Shown here: positions 1 to 14,849 of the stretch, piece by piece
How positions within the stretch are numbered: position 1 is the first letter of the stretch
Layout of the letters: every line of letters begins with the position of its first letter
Assembly (NCBI GenBank): GCA_036785705.1
Contig: JAWUZG010000001.1
Span: forward strand, 3,224,001 to 3,288,000
Source: Acanthornis magna
Taxonomy: Eukaryota; Chordata; Aves; Passeriformes; Acanthizidae
Length of the DNA stretch: 64,000 bases
Direction of reading: 5' to 3'
Program-made: the position numbers and the translations under genes
The notes under the pieces: generated by a model
What the model was told of the DNA's origin: nothing
Databases searched by the model: none
What the model saw: only the letters and a program-made list of their open reading frames with translations

Positions 1-1659
1 CTCTGCAAGAAAAATCAAAACTTTTAAAACAAGTTTTTGAATACAGTGTAATAGGCTAACACTAAAGTAGCATCTGCTTCCACAAATGCAGCCCCCCTTA
101 GTGATGAAAAACTGTTATGAAGAGACACATTTGAAGGAAGAACAAATTCACTATTTCAAAAGTAGCCAAAGGAAATTAACCCAGAGGTCACAGAGAGCAA
201 AAAGGACCCAGCCCTCCTTTAAAAGGAAGTGTGTCTGGGTCTGTTTGCTTGCTGCAGTTGTGTTCTAACGGGAGACACCATTACCTCTTCGCTTTCAGAC
301 TCCTGCCTCCTGCCCTCCTTAAATTCACTCAAAAAATGCAGTCTTTCAAAGCAGATTTTAACTTACATATTCTAAAAATCCAAGCTTAGCATTTGACTAT
401 GACAATCATGTTAACTGTGACTACTTAAGGTTGATGCTAGAGCTGTATTTGAGATATTTTCTGCCTAAGTGGCTGATTGTGGCTACCTTTATGGTTATCT
501 CTGTTTTCTGTCTGTTCTTACAAGTGGATTTATTTAGCACACTGTAACGAGCAGGTCCCACTTCCTTCACATCCAATCCTACTTCCCATTAAAACATATA
601 CATGCCTCCCCTATCAAAGAGTTCTACTCCCTCATCAATGAAAAAATGGTGGAAACACCTGGCCATCTTAGACTCCTTTAGTCAGCTTCACCTTCACACA
701 ATCAATCTACCCAAATAAAGAATGCCTTTCCTACTTATCCCATCAGCAAGAACAGAGGAACCTACTAACACTGTCCCAGGTTTGGTAGATGGAAAACAGT
801 ACATTTACTGTTCTCTATGGTCTCTCTGTAGATAGAGAGAATTCAAAATCATGCCAAGTTTCAGCCAACAACTGCCATGGTCCAGAGAAGAAGGGTCATC
901 ACTCTACCCAGTGTTACATTCAGGCACTGCAACGCAGCATTTAATTCCCACTGGTACTACCCCAGTGCTAAGGGAACAGAAGTGCCATCATCCCCCACTT
1001 GCAGTGGATTTATCCTTGAGCTTGACCAGTTAAGTTTCACTGAATAACACCTGGCCTTGCTGTATCATCCTGTAAGTCCACTAAATATACAGTGTTAAAC
1101 AAAAACACAACTTATGTTAGTTATCCAAAATGGATGTTCCACTTAATGATTGATTGCATTAAGAGGGGAAAAAAAACACTCAAGTGCCTTACAGTGAGTT
1201 TCACACAAATATTATTTCTTTCAGTTTGTTTTAATGCATGAGGAATAAATAAATATTGAAATGTCACTAGAAGTGACTCATTAGCCTTTGCTCTAAAAAG
1301 AAAACTTTCCTACCACATACTTAAATCAAAACCTACAAATACTTTTATCACTGCTTCTGACATAAAGAGGAAGCTAAAAGCTTGTCCAGTTTCTGCAACC
1401 AGATATAAAATAATATGAACTGTAACTGCTCTGAAGCTCGCAAGGCAAGCAGGGTCTGCTGAGCAGCCTGAACACAGGATGGCTGTAGAATAGCATCATT
1501 CCGAGAACTGAGAGCTGCAGTCCACAAGTGTCACCTCCAAACCTAAGTTTAGAGGAGGGCAGGAAAGGAGGGTTCTGCCATTGTACTGTTTGTACAACTC
1601 AGAAACAGCAGCACCACAAAATAAAACTCCTTGTATAATGCTGTACAAAATTCTACCCA

Positions 1660-1702
1660 AAAAAAAAAAAAAAAAGGAAAAAAAAAAGGAGAAAAAGAAG
1701 TA
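1660..1702. repeat. A-rich low-complexity tract
   Basis: Two long runs of A are joined by short GG interruptions and followed by a purine-rich segment. Read on the minus strand this gives a phenylalanine-rich nonsense frame. It is simple sequence, with no evidence of a retroposed poly(A) tail tied to a recognisable body. Confidence 0.7.
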
Positions 1703-3469
1703 AAAAGCTTTATATTGAATGCAAGAGAACATTCTGCTAAGAGACCTACTTCCCTACGTACCTAAAAATTCTGGCAAGTTTGATTTGTGCTCAAAGGAGC
1801 TCTGAGTAAGGCTTTCAGCACTGCACCACAGACTTAGGCAGGTTTTCAAAGAGCTTTTCAAGGCTAAAACAGAAAGAGTGCATTCAAGAACCCCCTCCTA
1901 TGGCAAACCAAAGTGCTTCATTAAAACAAAGTGCCCTTTTACATTAGTGATCTGTTAGATTAATGACTGCCCTGGCCAAAAGCACTGAGGTTCTACAGCA
2001 TGTTGGTATGCCTTCCATTCTGGAGACCATTATGTTACACAAAATAAAACTGGGAAAAAAGGAAGGGGAAAAAAACCCAAAAAACCACAACAACACGTCA
2101 CACCAACTTCCCAAACCAGCCTGGGAGTTCTACACAGCTTTCTGCTTGCTTCAGGAATTTAGAGCAGGATAGGACCAGGTTTACCAATAGCCTTGAAAAA
2201 ATTCCAGCGCTATCTTGCCAGTCTCCCACATAATTTTAGGAATTAAAGTATCTTAATTATAGGGGAGAGGGTCCTTTACAATGAGAGCTTAAACAAGCCT
2301 TATAATCAGCTGATTGATAGGATATCACCTAAGTGCAGCTACTTTGTTAACACAAACATCTGCAACCACCCTTGTAAACAGTGAAAGGGTAACAGGCTGG
2401 ATAGTTTAAGCAAAGAAAAGATCTGAAATTTAAACAAATATGGAGCCAGTAATATTGCTGACATTACTTGCATCACCCCACTTCCAGCAACAACCCCAAA
2501 TATTTTCCATCAGTGCTACAAATCAAAGAAGCTGCTTCCTATCAGAGGTTGGGTCAAGCGTGTCAAGAGTAGGTTTTCTTGAAACACAGTCAATTTAGCT
2601 TAAAATAACCACACATCTTTTAAATCAGGTGTTTTGTTTCTTAAATATGATCATGAATAACAACATAAAATGAGACTGCAGCTCAATTTTTTTTCTTATC
2701 TGTGATAAAGTTACACCAATGAGCAGCAGTACTTCACTTTTCCTACTCAGTGGTGCATACTATTCAATCATTTGTATGGAAGGTGAGAATCAACATGACT
2801 CACAAAAGGGAAGGAAAGTCCCATGAACACCTCACTTAACACTGCTGCTGGGAAAGTTCTTTAGTCCATTTCTAATCCTTCATCTGATTCAGCAGTTTTA
2901 TGAATTCTCTGATTCAACAGGAAATAACCCCACCATTAGGGAGCTTAAAACTGCAGCCTCTAAAAACCCTGCAGTAAACGCAACACTGCTCGTGGCTATA
3001 CAGCGCCTTATGCAGAGAAGAGGGTGCCCACCCAAACATCTGCATCTTTAACTGTTGCTTTTCATCTGTATTCTCGTTGGGAATTTCTGCATCCTTCCCC
3101 CTTTGGAATGTACTTGAATACCACCCTCAGCTTATCACACCATGAATAGGATCCCAGAAATATGAATTGCTTACATAGTGGCAGATACTTGATACTCACT
3201 CCAGAGAACAAGGTTACAGTGTTCTTGTGCTACTCACTCCTTCTGCTGCAGGAGCACCGAAGACCCACGATAAAGGCATCATTGTGCAATGTTCTATATA
3301 AAGGGGCACAGAGAGAGGCCCGAAGACTAAGATTTAAATAAAAAACTATGTAATGGGAGAATATTATCATGCCAAAGACATGTACTCCTGTGTATGCCAA
3401 TTAGTCATAATAATTCAGCACTCCTTACTGGCCATCAATCAAAACGTGGAGGCAGATGAATTTTAAAAG

Positions 3470-3640
3470 TTACTCCCTTTTATTTGTAAACACATAAATA
3501 AAAGAATTTCAATATATTTTATGTAGATATATAATTTATAATATAAAGAGAAAATAATTACATAAAATATATAGCACAAATAAAACACGTAATGAATGTT
3601 TAAATATACATAAATTACTATAATAACCATTTTTCTATCA
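3470..3640. repeat. AT-rich stretch
   Basis: Nearly pure A/T with many TATA-like words and almost no G or C for about 170 bases. It sits inside the presumed intron. It could be a low-melting or matrix-attachment type region, but nothing more specific can be read from it. Confidence 0.6.
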
Positions 3641-6506
3641 TCCTTGTTGTTTTGGGCACACACACAGCTAGAGTATCACAAGCTAAATAATTTGTAAACA
3701 GTCCAACCTTAATTGCCAGTACAAACATGACAGAATAAATGTGAAGTGCAAGTGCCTAAAAAGGACACATTCAGGGAGCAGTGCATGTATATGAAAAGAC
3801 TGGAACTCCAATAACATTAATGATGGTAATTTTCCTGCCACAGCTCTCCTGACAGCTCAAAACTAGCAATGGTTTCCTGCCAGTGCCAACATCTTGATTT
3901 ACAAACAGAAATTACATCTTTAAAAGAAGGTGTCATGTTACACTAACTTATTTAGAGAAGTCCCATCAACCTGGCCAAGAAAAAGCCCAAATGAAAGAAA
4001 AGAGATTTAAAGTTCCCTTTATGGAAAAATAAATTTAAAAATAAATATTACACCTTTTTTTAAATGTTCAGTAAATGTACCTGAAATGTATGCAAAGGGT
4101 TTTACAAATTTAACTTTACTATATATTAACTCATTTAAATTAAACAGTAAATATTACATAATAGCTTTTTGTTAGCAAAGCCCTGTACAAAGTGACACTT
4201 TTACTTGAACTTGAACCAACCACCTGCAAACCCAGTTTCTGGATGTGATGAATACATTTTTGGTAACTGCAACCTCCTGCAAAGATGTAACTTCACTTCA
4301 GACTACAGAGACTGAAGACTTACTTTGTTCAAGTAAATACATGACAGAATAAAATTCAAAAACTGTTTATCTGCCTCTTTGATCTAAAAATACATTTTAA
4401 GTGCAAGGGAAGCAACAACTTACCAGTCCTAAATATCCTAAAAAGGGACCAAAAATAAAGGAAGGATTATGCAAAAAGGCTTAAAAATTAATCTAAAATC
4501 TGTTTAAATGCAGACAAATTTCAAAAAGCTTTCATTTGTGTTCTGATATATTTAAATAGCTGCACCATGAGCAAAAAGAAAAAATCCACAAGGTCTGAGA
4601 AGCTGCACAAATAAAAAATCTAACATAATAAAATGTGAATATTAGAACAAGTAAGTTTCTACTAACATGACTGCATTTACCCCATGCGATGCATCAGCTC
4701 TGTGCAAAGTATCTGGGTTTGTATTTTACTGCTGCTCAGGCACCCTGTGTATTCAGAGGAGCAGTTTAATTACAGTATTGGTGAGAAACTGGGTCATCCA
4801 AGATCTGATTAGCCCTCTGGAGATGCCTCTCCTTGCTTAGCATAGAGGAAGCCCAAGATTACTACATTCCTGACCAACTTAAGCTATAGTTCCATACACA
4901 CTTCAAGCAAGGGAAAAACAGCATTTAGCAGAGTCTCACCCCCAGATCACTGACCCCCCCTGCACTGCACTCCCTGCGTGGCAGCATTGCAACCATGGAT
5001 GCAGCTACTAGGCAAGAGTTTAGGGAGCCCACCCCATTCCAAACAGCCTCATGAACGCTGCCCTAGCAAGGAAGAATGCAGGAATTCAGGCAGGCAAAGG
5101 ACACCACCCCCTCTATTAGCATGGGCAACATTTTAAACTAGTCAGGAAGTTTTAAGACTCTGAGTTCTGACTTGGCTCCTACAGTCCAGACCTTTCTAAC
5201 GAAACTTCATTCAAAGCTTTTTTGTCAAGACCATGAAAGTTTCTGTAACTCATTAATTCTGACCTCTGAATCTGTATTTTGAGTCAGAAAATTATCTCCA
5301 GCCTGCTTGCTGACAGTCCCAGCAAGTGCAAGCTGCACAACAAAGAGGAGAGGGAGCAGCAGGAAAACCCCAAGAAAACCAATGTGAAAAGTTAAGAAAA
5401 CACAGAGGAGTAACAGTGAAGCAAGACCAAGAGGCAAGTTCTCCTACAAGATTCCAGAGCCATTCCATGTTATAAAAACGTTAATAATGTACTCCTATTG
5501 ATCCAAACAGTTACAGTGGGAAATTCCCTTGTCAGGTTCAATAAAAAAAATGGAGGAAACATTAAAGAAATATTGATATAATTAATAAAGCAATTTTCAG
5601 GGGGTCACTAATACACAGTAGCTTACTACTTAAGAATCTTGTGGGTTTCCTTTTTCACATAGCTTAGTTGCAGAGGGTTATTATTATTTAACTCTTAAAA
5701 ATTTTTTTTAAACATATTACAAGTCTTCAAAGCAACCTTTTTCAAATCTGTGTTATGGCTCTTTATTCCCTGTACCCTGTAATTTCCTTATCATTCAGAG
5801 TTCAATTTTCATAGAAAATTACTATTTCAAGTTTCAGGAAAGATAATCCCGGAGACACAATAGCTGCTTCTCTACTTCCCAAGTCACAGTATCTGTGAAG
5901 ATCAGAAGACAATTGCACTGTGAAATCAAACAACAGTTGTGAAAACACTTCACAAACTGTAGCTTCAATCTTGCATTTTATGAATGAGCTTTCAGGGGTC
6001 ATGGTTCAAAAATAAAACAAAAACTTAGCATGTAACATAATAATCTGACATCCTTTAGCTATTTGTTATTATATATTGTAAAAGTATTTTAGTTTACTTC
6101 TAGGCTTTCCCTCCCCAGCACGCAGTTGTCTCTGTGATTCAGAACCTAGACTTTTTCCTTTCTTTCATTCAATCTCGGCTCACTGCAAAGTGATAATTAC
6201 AAAGCCTCTTACACCAAATCACTCAGCTTCAAAATTATTTGCAACACTTTACCCACAACATATAAAATGCACAGTCACCTACACTGTGGGAAAAACAAAC
6301 AAAAAAAGTCTATTTCCCAGTATTTATTAACAGCTTGACTTGGTCCTCAATTAATTTCAGATTCATTCTGACACACCAGGAGGGAAGATCAGGAGTGAGG
6401 GGGGCAAAACTGAGCCAGCCTTAACTCATAGACTTTCCTTAGCACAGGAAGCTTTAGAGATGCCCAGAACACACTTTGCTCAGCTGCAAGCACAAAAATA
6501 ATAATG

Positions 6507-6631
6507 TGTAGAATGGTTTGGATTGGAAGAGACCTTACCATCATCCAGTTCCAACCCCTGCCATGGACAGGGACACCTGCCCCTAGACCAGGCTGCTCCA
6601 AGCCCCATCCAGCCTGGCCTTGAAGGACTCA
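6507..6631 (-). mobile_element. CR1 LINE fragment, 3' part
   Basis: The + strand shows the typical reversed CR1 3' region: a 'gaatggtttggattggaaga' opening, then a CCAACCCCTGCCATGG-like block, then a CAGCCTGGCCTTGAA-like block. This means the element itself reads on the minus strand. The octamer end is at the left and the fragment is 5'-truncated after about 125 bases, which is usual for CR1. Confidence 0.85.
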
Positions 6632-9600
6632 CGACAGCACGGCCTCTTTATGTTATGGCTGACCTTAACATTTGTTTTAATTCCCAAGTTCATTATTCAC
6701 GAACAGGGAAATTGACAGAATATTTCTTTACATACACTGCAAGAACACAGAAGGAAAGAAAAAAATCTATTTTTTTTTTTTTAGAAATCCCAAAACCCTA
6801 CGGTTTCTCTGTGAACACAGACCAGAAAGCCAGAGCTGTAATGAGAGGTCAAGGTAAATAACCAACCATCAAACAGCAGCAGCCTTTAATCACTCCATTG
6901 TGGCCTTGATTTGAACTGGTGAAGCAAAAACTTCCCCCCCGTCATTACCAGGCCACACCAACCATTTGCAGAATGTAAGATTACATTGCACAGCATCTCT
7001 CAAAACACACAAAATGTGTTCCTACCCTCAGACAAACAGAAAGAAAACCTGAATTGATGATAGTGAAGCACAAAGAAGCCGGTGAGCTTCCCAACTGCAT
7101 GCAGCGTTAAGTTTTTTGTGTGTGGGAAACAAAACTAAAAGCAGAAAAACAAAGTCAGGAAAGAAATATTCCGTAAGTTGGCACTGCATTTTATACATTT
7201 AAGGGGAAAAAATGAAGATGTCAGCAGCTTGTTGTAATAGTGGGTACTAGCATTTAGTTTCACTGCAGCAGCTCAAATCATTTCACTGTACTGACCTTTC
7301 CTCAAAGGAGAAAAGCATAGGAAAATTCCCAAACATAAAGAGCAGAGTTTATAATATCAAGAATTTATCATGACACTACACATTTTCTGGCCACTAAATG
7401 TAAATATCTGGAGAAAATGTAGATTAAATCAACTCTTTCTGTGGTGGGATATTCTAGGCAGGTTGCATCCACCAGGATTTCTCTGAGAAGTTATCTTCAA
7501 ATACAAAATAAATCAAAAATCAACCTCACTTAGCTACACTTGATACTCTTACAAAGCCTTTAAGGATATGACCTCAGCGTCCTTTAAGACACACAATGGA
7601 AAAGCACAACTTCAAATGCAAATTTGTTTTACCCTTTTTTATAAAACCGAAGTTTATAAAGCTATTCAACAGAAATAAAAGCCTTACCAGTGACTGCCTA
7701 AGTTTTAACAGATTCTTTATAATGCCCAATCACAAACTACCACCATTGCAATTCTGTCAATACTCTTCCACAACACAGGGGAAGATCCAACACAACAGAA
7801 TCCAAAGCACACAATTACACACCGGGTAACTATTAAAAACATTATACATCAAAAGTAGTTCTCTCAGTCACCTTCAAATAAAAATATTAGCTAATAATTT
7901 GCTTAAAAATAAGCATGTGTGTGCTTAAGTACCAGGATATTAACATATTTACTTCGACAAGGTATTTCAATAAAATAGTAGGCTTTATGTAACAAATTGC
8001 TAAAACAACAAATATATGTGGAAAAAATTTTTACTTAAGCTAGTGAAGAAGTTGGTAAATAAACCAAATAGATATGATCTGCCTGTGAATAAATTCAGGA
8101 CAGATATTAGAAAAATTATTTAATCATTTTAGGACTTAGAGTCTAGTACAGCCCTTCACAAAGCAATGGAAATATATATTGAATCAAGTACATCACAAGA
8201 AAATAACAAGTAGGATTCAATAATGTAGCCTGCACATAAGAGCATTCTGGAGTTTTTACTGGCTGTCTAAAGGCTGAGATTACCTCATTTTTGATAGATT
8301 TTTGGTTTGAATGACACTAGGTGATGCACAAGGTAGGAATACTAGAGACTTCCACCATTTTCAATACATCTAGCTGTTCTAGGTCCCCACAGATTTTGTG
8401 AATAAGCTCACACGGACAGAGATATGCAAATAAATGCAGCTTCATAAGATATGATACACATCTTACTGATTGAGATATTTAGGAAAGAGGAGCCTAAAAC
8501 TAAGGACTGTGCTTATAGTTCAAGTTTCTCTCAAATGAACTATAAAGTAAGAAATTCAACATCAGCCAAACATAAAACATCTAATCTTCTCTAAATCATA
8601 TTTTTTTTAAAGTGGCACTTTCTGCAGTGCTGTTGAAGCCCATCACTTAGCACAGGCGTAAGCATCCATCCTACCACAAGAATGCAGTGTCTTGCATTGA
8701 AGAACATCATTACTGACCACCACAAAAAGTACTGCCAAAGTGTTGTCTTGCATCTGAATGAGGGTCTTCATTCTCCCTAATGAACAGCTGAACCCTCCAG
8801 TCTGGAATCAGCTCAAAATCTGTCCAAAACCCAAGGGTGTTTTGCTCTAGAACTGTCTGTTTGTGCTGTACCCAAACCAACATCACCACAGAAGCGCCCT
8901 GGAAGTCACACTTAACACTGCAACTATGAGTCAGTTATTTGTTATGTTTGACACGGCACATAAGGCAATGGCAGCACATGAAAAGCTCAATAAAACAAAT
9001 GAAGATTCATATACAGTATTTGGTAAATCAGGATATTCCGGTACCTGAATAACTGCCTGAAAATTTGTCCTCTATGCAATACAGCAAATACTTTAAACAA
9101 CAGAAAGAAAACAAATGAGAACAGCAATATGAAAGAAAATGGAGATACATCTATATAAAAACTAAAACAGTTCTATCTACACTAGCATGAACCCTATAGT
9201 GCAGCAATTCTTTCAGTCCTGTTTTTGGTGTAATTTTTCCTCTGCTGCATTTAGCAAGCATTTCCTTCAGCATTCTTTTTTATTTCCAGATGCCAAGAAC
9301 AATCATTTTTCATTTAGCCTGACAAGAAATTTAACCAACAATTTTCTTTACTCACTTCCTCCCAGAAACTCAAATGGTCTTATTTTACTAACATGGGATA
9401 TAATTATCCTATGAACAAGATGCTTTTGCTTCAGCACATTCAGTACAGTTGTGTTGAAGCTGAGCTACATTATGAATACAGTTCCTGTGCAAATAAAGTT
9501 TTATCCTTATTTCTACATGAGGAAAGGCCAAGTAACATTGCTGACAAAAGTTACATTAAGAAGTCTCACATCCCCAAAACTTAAAAGAGACATTTAAATA

Positions 9601-10423
9601 CTCGAAACAGTTCACAAAAGAGGTTATCTTACCCATCAGATAGGACCTAACCCAAAACTTCCGGTATCTTTCATCTGTTTTTTTCCACCATAACAGATAT
9701 CAAGTCACAGTTTTTTATGGCTCACATCTTTCTAATACATGCCAAAATTCTTTTGGGATCAGAGTTCTATACTGGAATTTGAGTAACATATTTATTTTCT
9801 TCCTACAAAATGAAGTCCATTCATTTTATGTTGGATTTTTACCAGTTATTTTAATTCACTAGGCAGTCACAAATTTTGGAGTTCTCAGCAAATCCAAGGC
9901 ATTTTCCCCTCCAAGTTACATGTTTTATTTATACTGAATAAAACAAGCATCAGCTTGTTACAGAACTCAACTTCTTGAAAATGAGACCAGACTACAAAAA
10001 CAGAACTCTTACAGTGCATGCACTGATCAAAAATTTGCAGATTAAGAATGGCATCTTCCAAATCTCAACTTCATTTGATTATTTTTACAGGACTGGAGAC
10101 ACAAAACTCAGTATGAATATTTTTGAGGAATGACCACCTCCCAAAAACTAGTACAGAAGTACAGTTCTTCTAAACTACTGACTAAGTCTTTCTTTTTTTT
10201 CTGAAAGAAAGAAGTCTACTTACTCATGACTGGAAACTTCTTTGTATATAATCCAAGACAGGTCTTGAAGCAAGGTATCTTGTTGGAGAAGGTTTCTCAG
10301 AGGTATACATGTCCTGAAGGTGGGAGGAAAATAAAAATACAAATAATTTTTTTCAACTTCAAATCACTAGAAAATGTGTTTACATATGAACTGCCTTTCC
10401 TACTGTATTTCCATCTTTCATTC

Positions 10424-10443
10424 AAAAAAAAAAAAAAAAAAAA
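10424..10443. repeat. A homopolymer (20)
   Basis: An uninterrupted run of 20 A. It is preceded by pyrimidine-rich unique sequence and has no recognisable retroposon body on its left, so it is recorded as simple sequence only. Confidence 0.8.
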
Positions 10444-11492
10444 CCAAACTAGAACACAAAGATGTGTTTGTTATGACTGGGGAACTTAACTGCTTATGGA
10501 TATATTTAGCCATTATTGACCCAAAACATGCACCTTCTTCTAACAATCACATTATAAACTTGTGTGCACGTGCTAAAAAATGTGCTATAAAACATGATGT
10601 TTGTTATCTCTTGGGAGCAGTTAAAAAGTTAAAAGTACAAGACTACAATACAGATATAGTAACTGAAAATTCCAAAGAAGTATTTTCCTTCAGCAACCTC
10701 AGCTAGAAAGAAGAGGCAAAAAATACTCTTTAAAACACAAGAAATGCTATTAAGATTCCTAAATCAGCACAGGTTGGCATTGACATCCAACACTTCCTCC
10801 TCAGAAGCAAAACCTGAAAAAGTTACCACTTCTAGAAACTGCAAACCTACAGTTCCATCAATTCCTCATTGACTTCTAAAAAGGATATCCAAGTAGGGCA
10901 AAGATGAATTCTCTAACAATATGCCTGGCCCTCCCTGAAGCCAAATATGGAGGACTTAATCTCCAACAATGACAGCACAGCAAGTGCATTTTGAAAAATT
11001 TATTATATAATCTCCCTCCTGCTGCTAAAAGCAAGTTTATACAAGTCTGATAGAACAGTTAAATGAAAGAAACTTCACCTCACAGTTGAGATGAAAAAAA
11101 TAAATCCAACATATCTACTAAGCTATAAAGAATTTTCTTCTAATGCCTATACAAATAGAGACTATCTGTAAATTAAGGAATATTACGTGATGTGTTTCCT
11201 CTTTTCAAAACCAATTAGAACCTGCTGAACCTCACCACCTGTGCTAATCCAGCCAGATAATATCTTGTGCTGACTCAGATTTCAAGTCTCAACTCTTCTG
11301 ATCTCCTCATGCTTAAAAAACAAAGTAAAATGCAAAAAGACATAAAAAGGGATATAGCTTTTCCTAAATTATGACTTCACATAACATTTACAGATCTACA
11401 GCACATGGCAACGCAGTACAGGAACTATTACAGGACATCACGAGAAGGTTCCTTGGTCAACTGCTAAAATAATTTTTAAAAAAATAAAAACT

Positions 11493-11510
11493 AAAAAAAA
11501 AAAAAAAAAA
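11493..11510. repeat. A homopolymer (18) in A-rich region
   Basis: A run of 18 A inside a wider A-rich stretch (about 11470-11545). It generates a lysine- or phenylalanine-rich nonsense frame. No flanking element was recognised. Confidence 0.75.
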
Positions 11511-14142
11511 TCAAAACCACACACACCACCAAAAAAAACAAACCCAACTGCCGAAAGGAAGCCTTTGGTAAAGCTGCAGACTGAAAATTACAACCAACTT
11601 TTTTGCACTGAAAAAGTAACACAGGGAAGAGACTCAGTAGGGAAAAAAAACAGCTAAAAAAATCCACACACAAACATTCTAGACAAGCAGAGATGAACAC
11701 AAAGCCATGAGATGCTGCAATCACTGAAGAACAACAGTTTGAACTGCAGGTCCGGTCAATTTTCCATGAATGTCTGCCGAATTAAATATTTAAGCACACA
11801 GAGCCCAGTCAAAAATGAAGTGCCTGTTAAAACGTATCATTAAAACTGCAGCCTTGTCAGCTTCCTCTTGATTACTGGTGTCAAATTAGCAAATACAACT
11901 TCCATGACATTTAATTATTTATTGGGCTAATAACACCTATTATGTTAAGAACACAAAACGGATCAGAGAGCCCTCAAACCAGGTCCAAAGCACTTTTGAC
12001 CAGAGCTTCACACCACCTTTGGGCCCAAATTCTTCTGGAATCTTAGGCATAATCAACTGGAAGACCAGAGTCTCCCATTCAACTTGATTTTCCCAAGGCA
12101 TTATCTCACCTTAGTTTTGTAAATATGAACTAACAATACTTTGCCTCTGAGACATCGTGTTACATGACATTTTATTGTGTGTATGTACAGGAAAAGGCTG
12201 TTCATTAGGAAAAAACAAAACAGCAGCTCTGAAAACCACTTAAGGCTAATAATAGCTTAATCATGCACCTCACCGCTTATAAAAATCTTGTCACGTAACA
12301 CTAAGGAAATGAGATGGGGACAATACAGAAGCTCTGTACTACCTAAACGTGTGAAAAGTGAATGTTCCAGGGCACCATAGCAACCTGACCTCTGACTCCC
12401 AGCCATAAAGTGCTACTCCTCTACTGCCTTCAGTGCCCAAATATTTTGTTTAGGTATTGCTAGCATCTATTTACCAGACAATGCAGACTTCTGGTAAATT
12501 CAGTTGGTGTTCTTTGAAGTAACACTACATGTGTGTTTTACATCATTTCCCTTGTAAACAACTTTGTCATTTTGAGGAAAGGTATTTTCTTGAGCTATTT
12601 GAAAGTGTTTAAGCCAGTAATAAAAAAAAATGGGGAAGTTTTCCCTCTTATCTGAAATTTTGAGTATAGCAATAGCAAGCAGTATTGAAAAGTCAACACT
12701 ACCAAATATTACAAAGCCCCTGCTTTCTGCTGCATTGCAATATCAACACTTTTCCTAGGGATCTGTGTTAGAAACTAAACTGTTCTCACTTTGCTTTCTC
12801 AGCCAACAACCTGGTTTATTTCAATGCTTACAGGGTTCTCTCCTGTACAGAAACACTACCAACTACTACAAAACACAGAAAGAGTATTACTAGTTGAGAG
12901 TCTTTCTGAAAGACACCACATTGGAAAAACTTTTAATTCAGAACAGTGCCTGACATTCTTTCTGCCTTCCCCTGCAATCAACAAGGCTATAATAAAAAAG
13001 AAAAAACCAACCCACCCACATATACCTTTGATTTATGTCTTTTCCTGAAGAGCTAACCCTCGAATTCCACCCCATGTTTCCTCTACTGAAACACATCTAC
13101 TCACTCCTGTGTGTATCACCTTCAGTAGCTGTGAAGCTATTGGCATTTTAGCTGAGATTTGAAAGGAACTCCTGCAGTGAGCAAAGCACTTTGCCACTTC
13201 AAATTCACACACACTCATAGTACACTCATTTACTTGTTTCCATACCTGGTGCCAGGTCTCTTTTTTACCCAATACTCTGTTTCAGGATAATTAGCAGGAG
13301 GCAGATTGCATGCAAATTACAACATATTGTAATTCTATGCAGTATGACTCTATCCAGAGAAAAGATTTTCCTTTAGCTTGGCAATTAAAGTCTAGCCTGT
13401 GTGTATGTTATTGTAGTATCTGTTTAATTTAGATGCTAAGGAGTTAACATTAAGAATTTACACCCCCAGTTCCCAAGAACCAGGAATCACAGGAGCAGCA
13501 TGCAACTGCACTGCTTAAACACACAAAGACAAAACAGTCTAAAGAGAGCCTGCCTTGCACAAGTCAGTATTTTGGTGTCATTTACCTTCTTCTTTAAACC
13601 AAACATTACAGCCCCTCAGAGAAAACAGACAGAGATTTCAGAAGTACTGTGTTTTAGAGTTGCACAGATAGCTAGCTGGCAAAACATTAAGCCTGAAATT
13701 GGTGGTTTCTGTGCTGTATAATCAGAGGGCAAAGGAACAGCTGGTTATAAGGCAGTTCTACTAAATACTTATTTTACACTGCACCTCAGCCGAATTAACT
13801 TAAAAGTTATAATCAGAAACAACAAAAGTTAAAAAGGAACAAAACTAAGTCACTTCAGAGCACAGCTATTAAAAAGAACATAGTAAAAATGCCTAATATA
13901 GCACCAAGCTTCTGAGCATCCCAGCTTGAGTAAAATGCCCAAGACAGCGCAAACGCACAATTCACAACAAAGTGAAATTGCTACTGTTTCAGAAACTACA
14001 CAGAATCACTGACTGGCCACAGATGAGGAAGCACATGGAAGTACAAATGAAACAAGCCCAACGACACACCCTCCTTTGTTCATAGCAGGAATATTTACAC
14101 TACAAAGCGTTGAGGCAAATCGCCTATAGTTTCAGGCACTGC

Positions 14143-14175
14143 TGATTGGCCGCTGCGTTTAATACACACGCCTGG
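14143..14175. promoter_or_regulatory. Inverted CCAAT box followed by a TTTAATA motif
   Basis: ATTGG at 14145-14149 is a reversed CCAAT box with good NF-Y flanks (GATTGGC). A TTTAATA word follows roughly 10 bases later. The surrounding 60 bases hold several CpG dinucleotides, unlike the rest of this intron. It lies about 1.3 kb inside the transcript start proposed at the CpG island. It may be an alternative promoter or intronic enhancer, or chance. Confidence 0.25.
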
Positions 14176-14849
14176 CAGAGTTGGAGTTTCGACTGTCACA
14201 CAGCAGCTCTAGATTGCAGGGTACGCAGCAAGCTAGAAAACCATAGAAAACAAATATTTAATAGAATTATCCTAACTGAACTGATCCTCCACAAGACACA
14301 TTTGTTGTGAACAGGGCAGACGTAGATTTAACTCCAGTGTAATTCAGTGAAAACTGAAAACCAGCTCCCCTCACAGCCAGCTTTCAGTGCAGCTGCCTCC
14401 TCCAAGCAGCAAATGGCACAAAGAAAGTTATTCTCGAGCATATGGGGGTGAACAACTGGTACAGGAGTTTGGAGACAGTGACTTTTAAGCCACCACTTGA
14501 CTCTCGTTCAGCTGGAAGTTCAATGGCTTCGGTGGTTTTCTTCAGGCAGCCATGCACGCCACAGAAAGAACCTGAAACACCTGATAATAATTGGCTCTTT
14601 GCTGGCAGTCCCAGTGGAGACTGAAGGCTGCGAGAGAGCCACGGAGACCCAGGGCTGAGCACAGCCTGGGGGGGAGAAGCCCTCTGTCCCAGCCCACCGC
14701 TGCCAGCCTGGCACTCTCCACCGCATACCTGAAGTATTACAAAAAGCAGAGGAAGGAGCCGGTACAGAGAGAACAGCGGTGCCAGAAAGTCACATTAAAG
14801 GGTTCAGCCATCCAAATCCTCCCTGCTCCCGACTGGGGCGACACTGTGG

